In this document: positions 1 to 8,787 of the stretch, piece after piece
How the letters are laid out: every line of letters starts with the position of its first letter
How positions within the stretch are numbered: position 1 is the first letter of the stretch
From: Candidatus Latescibacterota bacterium
GTDB taxonomy: Bacteria; JAAXHH01
DNA length: 64,000 nucleotides
NCBI GenBank assembly: GCA_022821085.1
Contig: JAJEEG010000006.1
Coordinates: 248,001 to 312,000 of the forward strand
Direction of reading: 5' to 3'
The notes under the pieces: generated by a model
Databases searched by the model: none
What the model saw: the letters and a program-made list of their open reading frames with translations, nothing else
What the model was told of the DNA's origin: nothing
Position numbers and translations under genes: made by a program

Positions 1-219
1 TACGCGGACCCGCCGGCCGGCTATAACCTCTTCGACCTGGACCTGCACGCTGAAATCGCCGTCGCCGACCAGCCCGTGCGCGTGCAGTTCGGCGTTCGCA
101 ACCTGTTCAACCAGCGGTACCGGGACTACCTGAGCCGTTTCAGGTACTTCATCGACAACCCCGGCCGCAATGTTACTTTCGGCCTGTCCATTCCCTTCGG
201 GCAGCCCATGGAGGAATAG
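1..219 (+). CDS. TonB-dependent receptor, C-terminal end (partial)
   Basis: The open frame enters from the left edge and ends at TAG 217-219, giving 72 residues. It reads FDLDLHAEIAV, then VRVQFGVRNLFNQRYRDYL, and closes with a strand ending in FGLSIPFG. A GVRNLFNxxYRDYLSRFRYF stretch followed by a final aromatic beta-strand is the usual end of a TonB-dependent outer-membrane barrel. The plug and most of the barrel lie outside the window, so the substrate cannot be judged. Its last codons (GAGGAA) double as the ribosome binding site of the next gene, so the two are probably co-transcribed. Confidence 0.8.
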   Translation, partial: YADPPAGYNLFDLDLHAEIAVADQPVRVQFGVRNLFNQRYRDYLSRFRYFIDNPGRNVTFGLSIPFGQPMEE

Positions 220-222
220 TAA

Positions 223-2526
223 ATGTACTGGTATTGCGCCTGCTTGCGCGCACTTGCCGCGAATTGTCTTCGGCATGCGGCGGCCTTCCGATGTTTGACG
301 ATAGCACTCTCTATGGCCGCCCTTCTGGCTATGCAGACCACCGGCACCGCGTCGGCGCAGGAGCGGGAAATCGTCCCGTTGCGCATCCTGGAAGCGTTGC
401 ACATGGACGGCGTCCTGGACGAAGGCGTATGGCAGAACGCCCTGGCGGCCAGCGGTTTCACCCAGCAACGCCCCGACGAGGGCCAGCCGTCGTCCGAGCG
501 GACCGAGGTGCGGGTCCTCTACGACGAGCAGACGCTGTACATCGGCCTCTGGGCGTTCGACTCGGACCCCTCCCAGATCATCGCCACCCAGATGGCGCGG
601 GACGGCGACCTGGCGGACGACGATTATTTCCAGATCATCCTGGACACCTTCATGGACCGGCAGAACGGCATTCTCTTCGCCACCAATCCCGACGGCGCCC
701 GCTATGACGCCCAGGTGCGTAACGAGGGCCGGTCCGAGGGCCGCTTCAACACCAACATCCTGACGGACTGGAACGGCGTGTGGGACGTGTACACCTCCCG
801 GAATGAAGAGGGCTGGTATGCCGAGATGGCCATTCCCTGGAGCACGCTGCGCTTCGAGACCGGGGACGAAGTGAATTTCGGCATCAACCTGGAGCGCCAG
901 ATCCGCCGCCGCAACGAGCAGGCCTTCTGGGCGCCCGTCATCCGCCCCTTCAACATCTCCCAGGTCTCGGTGGCCGGGACGCTGTCGGGCCTGAACCTCA
1001 CGCGGCACGACCACCGTTACCTGCAGGTTACGCCTTACTCCCTGGGCGGGGCCACGTGGACCTACGATCCCGGCCCTTCGACGCGGGACGAAGACTTCGA
1101 CGGCGGGGTGGACGTGAAGTACGGCCTGACCAACAACCTGTCCCTCGATCTGACCTACAACACGGACTTCTCCCAGGTGGAAGTGGACGACGCGCAGGTC
1201 AACCTTACGCAGTTCAACCTGTTCTTCCCCGAAAAACGCGCCTTCTTCCTTGAGAACGGCGGACTGTTCCGATTCGGCGTGGCCCGGGAAACGGAACTTT
1301 TCTACAGCCGAAACGTCGGCCTGGCGCGCGATAATACCGGCGCGCTGAGACAGGTACCGATCACCGGCGGCGGCCGCCTTACAGGCAAGGCCGGACGCAC
1401 GAACCTGGGCCTGCTGCTCATGCGCACGGGCGACGAGCGGTTCGGCGAGACCAAGCTCGAGGACAACATTTACGCCGTGGCGCGGATCAGCCAGGACGTG
1501 GGCGAGAAATCCAACGTGGGATTCATCGTCACCAACCAGCGGGTCGGCGGCGGCGACTACAACCGGGCGGCCGGCGGCGACTTCAACCTGGCCATCGGTC
1601 CCAAGCTGGCCGTCAGCGGGTTCCTGGCCGGCACCACCTACCAGTCAGGCGAGGAAAGCGAATCGGGCTTCGCGGGACGGCTGTGGTCGCGATGGAACGG
1701 TCCGCTCTGGCAGTTCGAGGGTCTTTACATGGGCGTGTCCGAGTTCTTCAATCCCGGCATGGGCTTCTTCAGCCGCCGGAGCCTGGCCCGGAACTTCGGC
1801 GGATTCCACGAGGTTTCGGCCCGCGCGTTCTTTACGCCCGAACCCACCAACAGCATAGTCCGCCGGTACTTTCCCCACATCGTGCTCGCGGCGACCTTCG
1901 GCGACGACGGAACGCAGCTGACCCGGCGGGAGCACTACCACTGGGAGCTGTTCTTCACCGGCGGCGAGCAGGCCGGGATTACGCTGGACCGCGCCTACAC
2001 CCGCATCAGCGAAAACACGCGCCCGATTCTGGGCGTCAAGCTCCCCGTGGGGAATTACACGGACGCGTCTACGCGCATGCACTACACGACGAACCTGAGC
2101 AAGCCCGTATTCGGTGATTTCCAGCTCATCCTCGGCCAGTACATCAACGGGAACCGGCGTTCGCTGAATCTCGAAGGTGGTCTGCGCGCCGGTTCGAATT
2201 TCACCATCGGACCCCGGTACGAGCTCAACGACGTGACGCTCACCGACAGCGGAAACATGGAGCGGGACGTCACGGCCCATCTGTTCGGCGTCCGGACCGG
2301 TTATTCCTTCTCGCCCGACGTATCCCTCAACGCGCTGGTCCAGTGGGATACCAACCAGGACCGGTTCGTGTCGAACTTCCGGTTCAACTACATCATCAGC
2401 CCGGGCAGCAACATCTACGTCGTGTACAACGAGCGGCGGGATAACGGGGACGCCACGGACGCCCTGCTCGGCGACCCGCTGGACCGTACGCTGGTGGTCA
2501 AGCTGGCCTACCTGTTCGATCTTTGA
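223..2526 (+). CDS. DUF5916 family outer-membrane protein with CBM9-like N-terminus
   Basis: 767 residues. A signal peptide of about 45 residues ends in TASA-Q. Residues about 50-230 resemble a carbohydrate-binding CBM9-like sandwich (HMDGVLDEGVW, TLYIGLWAFDSDP, ATNPDGARYDAQV), and the rest is a long aromatic, beta-rich barrel (LSLDLTYNTDFSQVEVDDAQVNLT, FPEKRAFFLENGG) typical of DUF5916. The start is fixed by GAGGAA six bases upstream, inside the end of the TonB receptor gene. The family sits in the outer membrane; its exact substrate is unknown. Pairing with a TonB receptor suggests uptake or processing of a glycan or other macromolecule. Confidence 0.85.
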   Translation: MYWYCACLRALAANCLRHAAAFRCLTIALSMAALLAMQTTGTASAQEREIVPLRILEALHMDGVLDEGVWQNALAASGFTQQRPDEGQPSSERTEVRVLYDEQTLYIGLWAFDSDPSQIIATQMARDGDLADDDYFQIILDTFMDRQNGILFATNPDGARYDAQVRNEGRSEGRFNTNILTDWNGVWDVYTSRNEEGWYAEMAIPWSTLRFETGDEVNFGINLERQIRRRNEQAFWAPVIRPFNISQVSVAGTLSGLNLTRHDHRYLQVTPYSLGGATWTYDPGPSTRDEDFDGGVDVKYGLTNNLSLDLTYNTDFSQVEVDDAQVNLTQFNLFFPEKRAFFLENGGLFRFGVARETELFYSRNVGLARDNTGALRQVPITGGGRLTGKAGRTNLGLLLMRTGDERFGETKLEDNIYAVARISQDVGEKSNVGFIVTNQRVGGGDYNRAAGGDFNLAIGPKLAVSGFLAGTTYQSGEESESGFAGRLWSRWNGPLWQFEGLYMGVSEFFNPGMGFFSRRSLARNFGGFHEVSARAFFTPEPTNSIVRRYFPHIVLAATFGDDGTQLTRREHYHWELFFTGGEQAGITLDRAYTRISENTRPILGVKLPVGNYTDASTRMHYTTNLSKPVFGDFQLILGQYINGNRRSLNLEGGLRAGSNFTIGPRYELNDVTLTDSGNMERDVTAHLFGVRTGYSFSPDVSLNALVQWDTNQDRFVSNFRFNYIISPGSNIYVVYNERRDNGDATDALLGDPLDRTLVVKLAYLFDL

Positions 2527-2561
2527 TCAATCCTTCCGGCGGGACGGCTCGCGATGCGCTC

Positions 2562-2921
2562 ATGAACGTACTCGGTGGACCACTCACGGGCTGTTCGATG
2601 GATCCCCTGACCGGATTCTATCGCGACGGCGCGTGCAATACCGGATCGGGCGACGCGGGCGTCCACGCCGTGTGCGCGGTGATGACCGAAGAGTTCCTGG
2701 TCTTTTCGAAGGCGGCGGGAAACGACCTCAGCACGCCCGTACCCGCCTTCGGCTTCCAGGGCCTGACGCCCGGCGATCGCTGGTGCGTCTGCGTGAACCG
2801 ATGGAAAGAAGCCTACGACGCGGGCGTGGCGCCGCCGGTGGTACTGAGCGCCACCCACGCCATGTCCCTGGAATTCGTGTCGCTGGAAGAGCTGAAAGCC
2901 TGCGCCATGGACGAGGCGTAG
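2562..2921 (+). CDS. DUF2237 family protein
   Basis: About 119 residues from ATG 2562 (NVLGGPL, CSMDPLTGFYRDGAC, GVHAVCAVMTEEFLVFSK, GNDLSTP, GLTPGDRWCVCVNRWKEA, APPVVLSATH). These blocks are the whole DUF2237 family signature, including its conserved cysteines. A TTG at 2523 overlapping the previous stop would add 13 residues, but they do not look like the family and there is no ribosome binding site before either start that settles it. The family is small, soluble and of unknown function. It follows DUF5916 closely, but the join may only reflect compact packing. Confidence 0.85.
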   Translation: MNVLGGPLTGCSMDPLTGFYRDGACNTGSGDAGVHAVCAVMTEEFLVFSKAAGNDLSTPVPAFGFQGLTPGDRWCVCVNRWKEAYDAGVAPPVVLSATHAMSLEFVSLEELKACAMDEA

Positions 2922-2976
2922 ACCGGCTGCCGGCCATCACGGACGACCCGAGCGTTGCGTGTCCTGTTTTATTTCC

Positions 2977-3005
2977 TTGATTTTGAATGGCGCGCCGCTT
3001 AAATT
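2977..3005 (+). promoter_or_regulatory. Candidate sigma70-type promoter for rpmG-rpmB
   Basis: TTGATT (2977-2982), a 17-base spacer and TAAATT (3000-3005) lie in the 142-base gap before rpmG. The spacing is ideal and the hexamers are one and two changes from consensus. No other promoter-like pair is visible in this gap. Confidence 0.35.
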
Positions 3006-3063
3006 TGAACGCCTGATTGGTAGAACCGGCAATTAAAAGAATGTCTCGCCTTAGGAGTACAGC

Positions 3064-3225
3064 ATGGCCAAGGGCAAGAACCGCGAACTGGTGAAACTCA
3101 AGAGCACGGAAAGCGCGCATTGCTACTACACGAAGAAGAACCGGCGTAACACGACCGCTCGCGTCGAACTCAAGAAGTACGATCCCACGCTGCGGCGGCA
3201 CGTCATGTACCGGGAGACGCGGTAG
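3064..3225 (+). CDS. rpmG: 50S ribosomal protein L33
   Basis: 53 residues beginning [16 protein letters not shown] and ending [10 protein letters not shown], with [10 protein letters not shown] and [15 protein letters not shown] in the middle: the full L33 pattern and usual length. The zinc-binding cysteine pairs of some L33 proteins are missing, so this is the zinc-free form. AGGAG at 3053-3057 is six bases before the ATG. rpmB follows 23 bases later; the two large-subunit genes form the usual pair. Confidence 0.95.
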   Translation: MAKGKNRELVKLKSTESAHCYYTKKNRRNTTARVELKKYDPTLRRHVMYRETR

Positions 3226-3248
3226 CCGCGTTCCTGGAGGTTTGCCTC

Positions 3249-3488
3249 ATGTCCAGAAAGTGCAAGTTGACCGGAAAAGGTCCCCTGGTCGGTTTCAACA
3301 TATCCCACGCCCATAACAAGACCAAGCGGCGTCAGTATCCCAATCTGCAGCTTAAGCGTATCTACGTGCCCGAACTGGGCCGCACGGTGCGCATCAAGAT
3401 GTCCGTCAGCGCCTTGCGGACGGTCACGAAGATCGGGCTGATGCCCTTCCTGAAGAAACAGGGACTGCGGCTGCAGGACGTGCTGTAG
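3249..3488 (+). CDS. rpmB: 50S ribosomal protein L28
   Basis: 79 residues: [56 protein letters not shown]. This is the standard L28 sequence from end to end. GGAGG at 3236-3240 gives an eight-base spacing to the ATG. It sits directly behind rpmG as in many bacteria and would be transcribed with it. Confidence 0.96.
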   Translation: MSRKCKLTGKGPLVGFNISHAHNKTKRRQYPNLQLKRIYVPELGRTVRIKMSVSALRTVTKIGLMPFLKKQGLRLQDVL

Positions 3489-3499
3489 CAACCGGCCCC

Positions 3500-4015
3500 A
3501 TGTCGTCCAAGAGCGCTTCATCCCACAAATCCCAGGCGGCCGAGCGTGGGCCCGTGGGCGTCGCCGTCGTCACCGTCAGCGATTCCCGCACGCCGGAGAC
3601 GGACGTCAACGGCGATTACCTCCGTACGCGCATCGAAGAAGCGGGCCATCGGGTCGCAGGCTATAAACTGATCCGGGATGAACCGGACCAGGTCGAAGCC
3701 GCCCTGGAGGACTGCACCGGCGAAGGTATCCAGATCGTCATTTTCAACGGAGGTACCGGCATCTCGAAGAGAGACCGGACCTACGACGTGCTGAACCGCA
3801 GTCTGGAAAAGCCGCTGCCCGGTTTCGGCGAGCTCTTCCGCATGCTCAGCTACGACCAGGTCGGGTCCGCGGCCATGTTGTCCCGCGCCACGGCGGGCGT
3901 GTACCGCAACACGGTGGTCATCTCCACGCCCGGCTCCCCGGCCGCGGTGCAGCTGGCCTGGGAGCAACTGATCGCGCCGGAGATTGCCCACCTGGGTTGG
4001 GAGCTGACGCGGTAG
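3500..4015 (+). CDS. moaB: Molybdenum cofactor biosynthesis protein, MoaB/MogA family
   Basis: 171 residues. [21 protein letters not shown] opens the MoCF fold, [17 protein letters not shown] carries the GGTG loop, and [21 protein letters not shown] with [12 protein letters not shown] completes the molybdopterin-binding pocket. The first 17 residues are a polar extension. MoaB/MogA proteins bind or adenylylate molybdopterin; a MoaB role is favoured by length, but the two cannot be separated from this alone. It starts 11 bases after rpmB. No other molybdenum cofactor gene lies in the window. Confidence 0.85.
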   Translation: MSSKSASSHKSQAAERGPVGVAVVTVSDSRTPETDVNGDYLRTRIEEAGHRVAGYKLIRDEPDQVEAALEDCTGEGIQIVIFNGGTGISKRDRTYDVLNRSLEKPLPGFGELFRMLSYDQVGSAAMLSRATAGVYRNTVVISTPGSPAAVQLAWEQLIAPEIAHLGWELTR

Positions 4016-4027
4016 TCGCTTCGAATT

Positions 4028-4083
4028 AAGTCGAATCCAGCAAGTCGTATCCAGCAAGTCGAATCCAGCAAGTCGAATCTGGC
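4028..4083 (+). repeat. 14-bp tandem repeat, four copies
   Basis: The unit AAGTCGAATCCAGC occurs four times without spacers (4028, 4042, 4056, 4070). Copies 1 and 3 are identical, copy 2 has one change and copy 4 two. It starts 13 bases after the moaB stop and lies before the M28 peptidase start. Confidence 0.9.
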
Positions 4084-4140
4084 AAGGCCGCCCGGCCATG
4101 CGTGGGGGTGGCGCCTTTCCATATCAACACGGAGGTCTTC

Positions 4141-5637
4141 ATGCTGTCCGCTTTTACCGGATCACTATCGGGTCTCGCGCGTCGCGTCAGCCCGCACAGT
4201 TCCAGGACCCGCGTCCCACTGAACAACCTGGTCTTTTCGCTGGCTCTTTCGCTAGCCCTTTCGCTGGCTTTTTCGGCGGCCTTGCCCGGCGAGGCCCGAG
4301 GGCAGACCGACGACGAAAAAACGGTCACCGCGATCTTCAACGAACGGCTGACTACGGGAGAGATGTACTACCTCCTCGAAGACCTGTGCAAGAACATCGG
4401 TCCGCGTCTCAGCGGGTCGGAAGGCGCCGAACGTTCCGTGACCTGGGCAAAAGAGGTGATGGAAGGCTACGGGTTCGACCGGGTCTACCTGCAGGAAGTC
4501 ATGGTGCCCCACTGGGAACGGGGCGAACCGGAGCAGGTGCGGATCGTCAACGTCGACGAAGGCATGATCGAGCTGAGCGCCCTGGCCATCGGAGGATCGG
4601 AGCCGACCGCGCCGACGGGGCTCACGGCGCCCGTCGTGGTGGTCCATTCCCTGGAAGAAGTGGAGGAGATCGGCCGCGAGGCTGTTGAAGGGAAGATCGT
4701 CTTCTACAACCGACGCTTCGACCAGACGGTGATCTCCACGGGGCCCGGCTACGGCGGAGCGGTGGACCAGCGTACCGCCGGCCCGTCCCAGGCGGCCAGG
4801 TTCGGCGCCGTGGGCGTGGTGATCCGGTCGGCCGGTTCGGACTTCAGCGATGCGCCTCACACCGGCGGACTGCGCTACGCCGAAGACGTGGAGCGCATCC
4901 CGGCCGCGGCCCTGGGCTACCAGTCCGCCGACCGCCTGGAACGGGCGCTCGAGGAGCAGCCCGAAGCCATGCTCTACATGCGCCTGGCCAGCAAGTGGCA
5001 CCCCGACGCTCTCTCGCACAACGTGATCGGCGAGATCCGGGGCAGCGAACGGCCGGACGAGATCATCCTGGTGGGCGGTCATCTCGACTCGTGGGACGTG
5101 GCCGAGGGCGCCCATGACGACGGCGCGGGCGTGGTCCACTCCATCGGCGTGCTGCGGACCTTCCAGAAACTCGGCATCCAGCCCCGGCACACCATCCGGG
5201 CCGTCCTGTTCATGAACGAGGAAAACGGCCTTCGCGGAGGCCTCAAGTACGCCGAAGTGGCCAGGGATACGGGAGAGAACCACGTGATCGCCCTCGAAAG
5301 CGACGCGGGCGGCTTCAGCCCTCGGGGATTCGGCGTGTCCGCGGACGATGACGTCATCGAACGCTTCCGGTCGTGGCTGCCCCTGTTTCCCCAGAACACG
5401 GTCTCCTACATCAACATGGGCGGCGGCGGCGCCGACATCGGTCCGCTCCGCAGGGAGACGGGTACGCCGACCATCGGGTTTATCCCCGACTCGCAGCGCG
5501 CGTTCGACTACCATCACGCGACCACCGACGTCTTCGAAGCCGTGAACCGCCGGGAACTGGAACTGGGCGGCGCGTCCATCGCCACGCTGATCTACCTGAT
5601 CGACAAGTACGGCCTGAGGGACGATATGGCCCAGTAG
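4141..5637 (+). CDS. M28 family zinc aminopeptidase, exported
   Basis: 498 residues from ATG 4141, chosen because GGAGG at 4131-4135 precedes it by five bases; a start at 4102 is possible but has none. A hydrophobic segment rich in repeated SLALSLALSLAF forms the signal peptide. A PA-like insert lies near residues 135-245. Metal ligands of family M28 are visible in order: VGGHLDSWD, AHDDGAGV, MNEENGLRGG, ESDAGG and DYHHATTDVFE. It should cut N-terminal residues from peptides outside the cytoplasm. DUF6702 follows within about ten bases. Confidence 0.9.
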   Translation: MLSAFTGSLSGLARRVSPHSSRTRVPLNNLVFSLALSLALSLAFSAALPGEARGQTDDEKTVTAIFNERLTTGEMYYLLEDLCKNIGPRLSGSEGAERSVTWAKEVMEGYGFDRVYLQEVMVPHWERGEPEQVRIVNVDEGMIELSALAIGGSEPTAPTGLTAPVVVVHSLEEVEEIGREAVEGKIVFYNRRFDQTVISTGPGYGGAVDQRTAGPSQAARFGAVGVVIRSAGSDFSDAPHTGGLRYAEDVERIPAAALGYQSADRLERALEEQPEAMLYMRLASKWHPDALSHNVIGEIRGSERPDEIILVGGHLDSWDVAEGAHDDGAGVVHSIGVLRTFQKLGIQPRHTIRAVLFMNEENGLRGGLKYAEVARDTGENHVIALESDAGGFSPRGFGVSADDDVIERFRSWLPLFPQNTVSYINMGGGGADIGPLRRETGTPTIGFIPDSQRAFDYHHATTDVFEAVNRRELELGGASIATLIYLIDKYGLRDDMAQ

Positions 5638-5647
5638 GATGGTGGCG

Positions 5648-6247
5648 ATGAAGACGCTCGGGGTCCTTCTCTGCCTGTTGACGGCCACCGCGGCTGCGGT
5701 CCCGGCTGCGGTCCCGGCTGCGGCCCCGGTCCCGGCTGCGGTTCCGGCTGCGGCCTCGGTCCTGGGTCCGGCTGCGGTACCGGGTCCGGCCTCGGCATAC
5801 GCCCACGTGTTCTACGTGAGCATCACGCGGGTCAAGTGGAACGTGGACGTTGCGCGTCTCGACGTGTCCGTGCGGATCTTCACGGACGACCTGGAAGAGG
5901 CCATCGTGGCGAAGGGCGGACCCCGCCTCAGGCTCTGGACCGGGCAGGCCCATGCCGACCGCGACCGCCACGTGTCCGACTATCTGGCCTCCCGACTGGC
6001 CTTTCGGGTCAACGGCGTGGACCGGCAGTTGACTTACGCCGGCATGGAGGACGCGCTTGACGCCACGGCCTGCCTGGTGCAGATTACGGGTGTGGACCGC
6101 GTGGAGACGATCGAGGTCGAGAACCGGATCCTGATCGAAATGTTCGACACGCAGGCCAACGTGATGCGGTTCGAAATCGGCGGCGAGAGGAAGTACGTCA
6201 ACCTGAGCAAGAAGACCGTCACGGGGACGGTTCGATTCGGGTCATGA
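5648..6247 (+). CDS. DUF6702 family protein with Ala/Pro repeat linker
   Basis: 199 residues from ATG 5648; ATG 5639, one base after the previous stop, is equally possible. A signal peptide (MKTLGVLLCLL) leads into about 35 residues of Ala, Val and Pro coded by a 12-base repeat (GCGGTCCCGGCT-like). The folded part, HVFYVSITRVKWN, LDVSVRIFTDDLEEAI and HVSDYLASRLAFRVNG, fits DUF6702, whose role is unknown. It stands between an exported peptidase and a HupE-like membrane protein, an arrangement that suggests an envelope function. Confidence 0.75.
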   Translation: MKTLGVLLCLLTATAAAVPAAVPAAAPVPAAVPAAASVLGPAAVPGPASAYAHVFYVSITRVKWNVDVARLDVSVRIFTDDLEEAIVAKGGPRLRLWTGQAHADRDRHVSDYLASRLAFRVNGVDRQLTYAGMEDALDATACLVQITGVDRVETIEVENRILIEMFDTQANVMRFEIGGERKYVNLSKKTVTGTVRFGS

Positions 6248-6378
6248 GGACGCGGCTGGACAGCGCGAAAGGTCCGGTCCGTCGACCGGGAACGGTTCGT
6301 TTCGGGTCGTGACGATGGGAATCGGCCGCGTTGGGGTCGGGATTACGCCCTCGGCGCCGGCTGAACTTTAGGCGGAAG

Positions 6379-6951
6379 ATGTCCGAATTCCAGGTATATC
6401 TGCAACTCGGTTTCGACCATATTTCGGACCTGAACGCCTACGACCACATCGTCTTCATCATCGCGCTGTGCGCCGCCTATCCGCTGAACCGGTGGCGTTC
6501 GGTGATCGTGCTGGTCACGGCCTTCACGATAGGGCACTCGATCACCCTGGCGCTGGCTACGCTCCGCCTCGTTCTGGTCCCGACGGACCTGGTCGAGACG
6601 CTCATCCCCGTGACGATCCTGGCGACCTGCCTGATGAACGTCTGGCGGCCGTTCGAAGCGCAGTTCGGCCGGAAGACGAGCTACGGACTGGCCCTGTTCT
6701 TCGGCCTGATCCACGGCCTGGGTTTCTCGAACTACCTGAGGGCGCTGCTCGGCATGGAGGAATCGATCGTCGTGCCGCTCCTGTCCTTCAACATCGGGCT
6801 GGAACTGGGCCAGTTGATGATCGTGGCGATCTTCGCGGCCGTGGCCTTCGTGATCCTGCGGATCCTGGGAACGCCGCACCGCCAGTGGAACCTCTTCGTA
6901 TCGGGTGCGGCCGCCGGCGTATCGGCCATGCTGTTGATCGGGGCGAACTGA
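6379..6951 (+). CDS. HupE/UreJ-like integral membrane protein
   Basis: 190 residues from ATG 6379 (GGCGGAAG just upstream). About six hydrophobic segments are seen. Conserved features are GFDHISDLNAYDHIVFIIAL near the start, TAFTIGHSITLALA, and ALFFGLIHGLGFSNYLR, all typical of the HupE/UreJ_2 group. Histidines in the GHS and IHGLGF motifs suggest metal (nickel or cobalt) handling in relatives. No hydrogenase or urease genes are nearby. Next to DUF6702 this looks like the common DUF6702-HupE pair of diderm bacteria. Confidence 0.85.
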   Translation: MSEFQVYLQLGFDHISDLNAYDHIVFIIALCAAYPLNRWRSVIVLVTAFTIGHSITLALATLRLVLVPTDLVETLIPVTILATCLMNVWRPFEAQFGRKTSYGLALFFGLIHGLGFSNYLRALLGMEESIVVPLLSFNIGLELGQLMIVAIFAAVAFVILRILGTPHRQWNLFVSGAAAGVSAMLLIGAN

Positions 6952-7068
6952 ACATGCACCGGCGGTTGGGCGTGCATGATCCGCGGACGGGGTCGCACCC
7001 CGGTCCGGGCGAGTTGAGCACGTTGCCTTCGGTGGCGAGCTGAAGTGGAGGACCTTACGATCGTGACG

Positions 7069-7491
7069 ATGGATACGACGATAGAAGAAGTGCTGGAAGA
7101 CTTCGAATACCTGGATGACTGGGAAGAGCGGTACCAGGAGATCATCGACCTGGGAAAGAAACTCCCGCCCCTTGACGATGCCTACAAGACCGATGCGTAC
7201 AAGGTCAAGGGTTGCGTGAGCCAGGTCTGGCTCGTACCCCACGTAGCCGGGACCCTGCCGCCGACCATCACCTTTGACGCCGACAGCGACGCCCACATCG
7301 TCCGCGGCCTCGTGGCCATCCTGCTCATGGTCTATTCCGGCAAGACGCCGCGCCAGATCCTGGACGCAGACATCGAAGGCATCTTTGATCGGCTGGACCT
7401 GGCGTCCCACCTCAGTCCGAGCCGGAGCAACGGTTTCCGGTCCATGGTCAAGAAGATCCGGTCGATCGCCGGCGGCGCGCTGGCCAACTAG
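7069..7491 (+). CDS. sufE: SufE-like sulfur acceptor protein
   Basis: 140 residues from ATG 7069. GTG codons at 7045 and 7063 are in frame and GGAGG (7047-7051) fits the 7063 start better, so the N-terminus may be two residues longer. DFEYLDDWEERYQEIIDLGKKLP, then VKGCVSQVWLVP with the sulfur-accepting cysteine, and VRGLVAILLMVYSGKTPRQIL are family hallmarks. SufE takes persulfide from a cysteine desulfurase for Fe-S cluster assembly. No other suf gene is in the window. Confidence 0.9.
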   Translation: MDTTIEEVLEDFEYLDDWEERYQEIIDLGKKLPPLDDAYKTDAYKVKGCVSQVWLVPHVAGTLPPTITFDADSDAHIVRGLVAILLMVYSGKTPRQILDADIEGIFDRLDLASHLSPSRSNGFRSMVKKIRSIAGGALAN

Positions 7492-7508
7492 GCCAACCAG
7501 GGTCGCCC

Positions 7509-7556
7509 GCCCATCCCGGCGTGATCGCCCATCCCGGCGTGATCGCCCATCACGAC
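7509..7556 (+). repeat. 18-bp tandem repeat between convergent genes
   Basis: GCCCATCCCGGCGTGATC is repeated perfectly at 7509-7526 and 7527-7544, with a degraded third copy up to about 7556. It fills the gap between the ends of sufE and the reverse-strand aldo/keto reductase. No hairpin or T-run is seen. Confidence 0.8.
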
Positions 7557-8498
7557 CTAATCACCCATGCCGGCAACGATCCCGTCGACCTGCGCGCGAT
7601 GGTCTTCGGACAGCTCCCAACCCACCGCTTCGATATTCTGTTCAACCTGGTCCGGCCGCGTCGCGCCGCACAGGACCGACGTGATGCCCGGCTGCCTGGC
7701 CGTCCAGTGGATGACGAGCTGGGCGATGGACTTGCCGTATTCGTCCGCAATCGGCCTGAGCCAGTCGAGCATGTCCAGCGTGCGTCCGAGCTCCTCCCCC
7801 TGGAACCGGACGTCCTCGTTGCGGTTGTCGCCTTCGGGAAATTGGTGGCCACGTCCGTATTTCCCGGTCAGCAGCCCCTTGTACAGCGGCCAGTAGGAGA
7901 TCACGGCGATGTTGTTGCCGCGGCAGTAGGGCAGGATCTCCGCCTCGATGTCCCGATTGAGCAGGTTGTACGGCGGCTGGTCCGAGTGGAGCGGCGCGTG
8001 GCGGGCGAATTCCTTCATCTGCGCCACGTCGTAATTGCTCACGCCGATGGCGCGGATCTTGCCCTGTTCCTTCAGTTCGGCGAGCGTGGCGGCCGTTTCC
8101 TCGAAGGGCGTGTTCTCGTCCGGCGCGTGCACCTGGTACAGGTCGATGTAGTCGGTATTCAGCCTGCGGAGGCTTTCTTCGACCTGTTCGAGGACCCGCT
8201 TCCTCGAGCTGTCCCGGAGCAGCGTCGTGCCATCCCAGTACAGGCCGCATTTCGTCGCAAGGACGATCTGGTCGCGCCTGCCCGCGATGGCCCGGCCCAC
8301 CAGCCGTTCCGATTCGCCGCTGCGTCCGTACATGTAGGCGGTGTCGATGAGGGTGATGCCGCCGTCCATGGCCGCCTCCAGCGCCGCCAGGGACGCGTTG
8401 TCGTCGATTCCGGTCCATCCTACGCCGGCCATGGGCCAGCAGCCCATGCCGATGGCCGATACCGTCAGGCCCGATTCACCGAGCGCTCTATATTCCAT
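7557..8498 (-). CDS. Aldo/keto reductase
   Basis: 313 residues. The start at 8498 is chosen because AAGGAA precedes it and the protein begins at the family's usual MEYRALGESGLTVSAIGMG; the open frame extends much further upstream without family character. The catalytic tetrad is visible: Asp52 and Tyr57 in LIDTAYMYGRSGESE, Lys83 in LATKCGLYW, His124 in LYQVHAPDENTPFEE. NADPH-binding SVLCGATRPDQVEQN lies near the end. It likely reduces or oxidises a sugar or aldehyde; the substrate is not evident. It runs opposite to its neighbours. Confidence 0.92.
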   Translation of the reverse strand: MEYRALGESGLTVSAIGMGCWPMAGVGWTGIDDNASLAALEAAMDGGITLIDTAYMYGRSGESERLVGRAIAGRRDQIVLATKCGLYWDGTTLLRDSSRKRVLEQVEESLRRLNTDYIDLYQVHAPDENTPFEETAATLAELKEQGKIRAIGVSNYDVAQMKEFARHAPLHSDQPPYNLLNRDIEAEILPYCRGNNIAVISYWPLYKGLLTGKYGRGHQFPEGDNRNEDVRFQGEELGRTLDMLDWLRPIADEYGKSIAQLVIHWTARQPGITSVLCGATRPDQVEQNIEAVGWELSEDHRAQVDGIVAGMGD

Positions 8499-8561
8499 GT
8501 TCGATTCCTTTGGCATGAGATCAGTCGAGGCCGACCGCCCCTCCATCGATTCGATTTGCGA

Positions 8562-8591
8562 TTGACTTGAAGGGCGGGGAGCACATATATT
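8562..8591 (+). promoter_or_regulatory. Candidate promoter for the DUF1326 gene
   Basis: TTGACT (8562-8567), an 18-base spacer and TATATT (8586-8591) give a near-consensus sigma70 pair. The predicted start near 8598 would leave an untranslated leader of about 190 bases before the gene at 8788. Confidence 0.5.
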
Positions 8592-8632
8592 GAATATACT
8601 GCGATGTTTCCGGTACGGTAGAATATACCGCG
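8592..8632 (+). promoter_or_regulatory. Direct repeat at the predicted transcription start
   Basis: GAATATACTGCG (8592-8603) and GAATATACCGCG (8621-8632) match at 11 of 12 bases and are 29 bases apart. They abut and follow the candidate -10 box, where a repressor would be expected to bind. No regulator gene is adjacent. Confidence 0.35.
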
Positions 8633-8787
8633 TTACAGTTACGCGCCCAAACGATATTGAACTGAAATCGGGCGGCGGTCCGTTGAAAACCAGCGGAGTC
8701 GTTATCCTCGCCACAGGCAGTTCCCAGCGTGGCCGGACGCGCCGACCCCCAAACCAGAAGCCCAGCAACGCAAAACAGGGAGGCAAT

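Noticed and set aside
4252-5688. Long reverse-strand open frame (and similar ones at 12963-14531, 26661-27929, 7521-8570 +)
   Set aside because: Caused by high GC on the strand opposite well-recognised genes; no family character or ribosome binding site.
6379-6951. HupE-like gene as part of a hydrogenase or urease cluster
   Set aside because: No hydrogenase, urease or maturation gene is nearby; it pairs with DUF6702.
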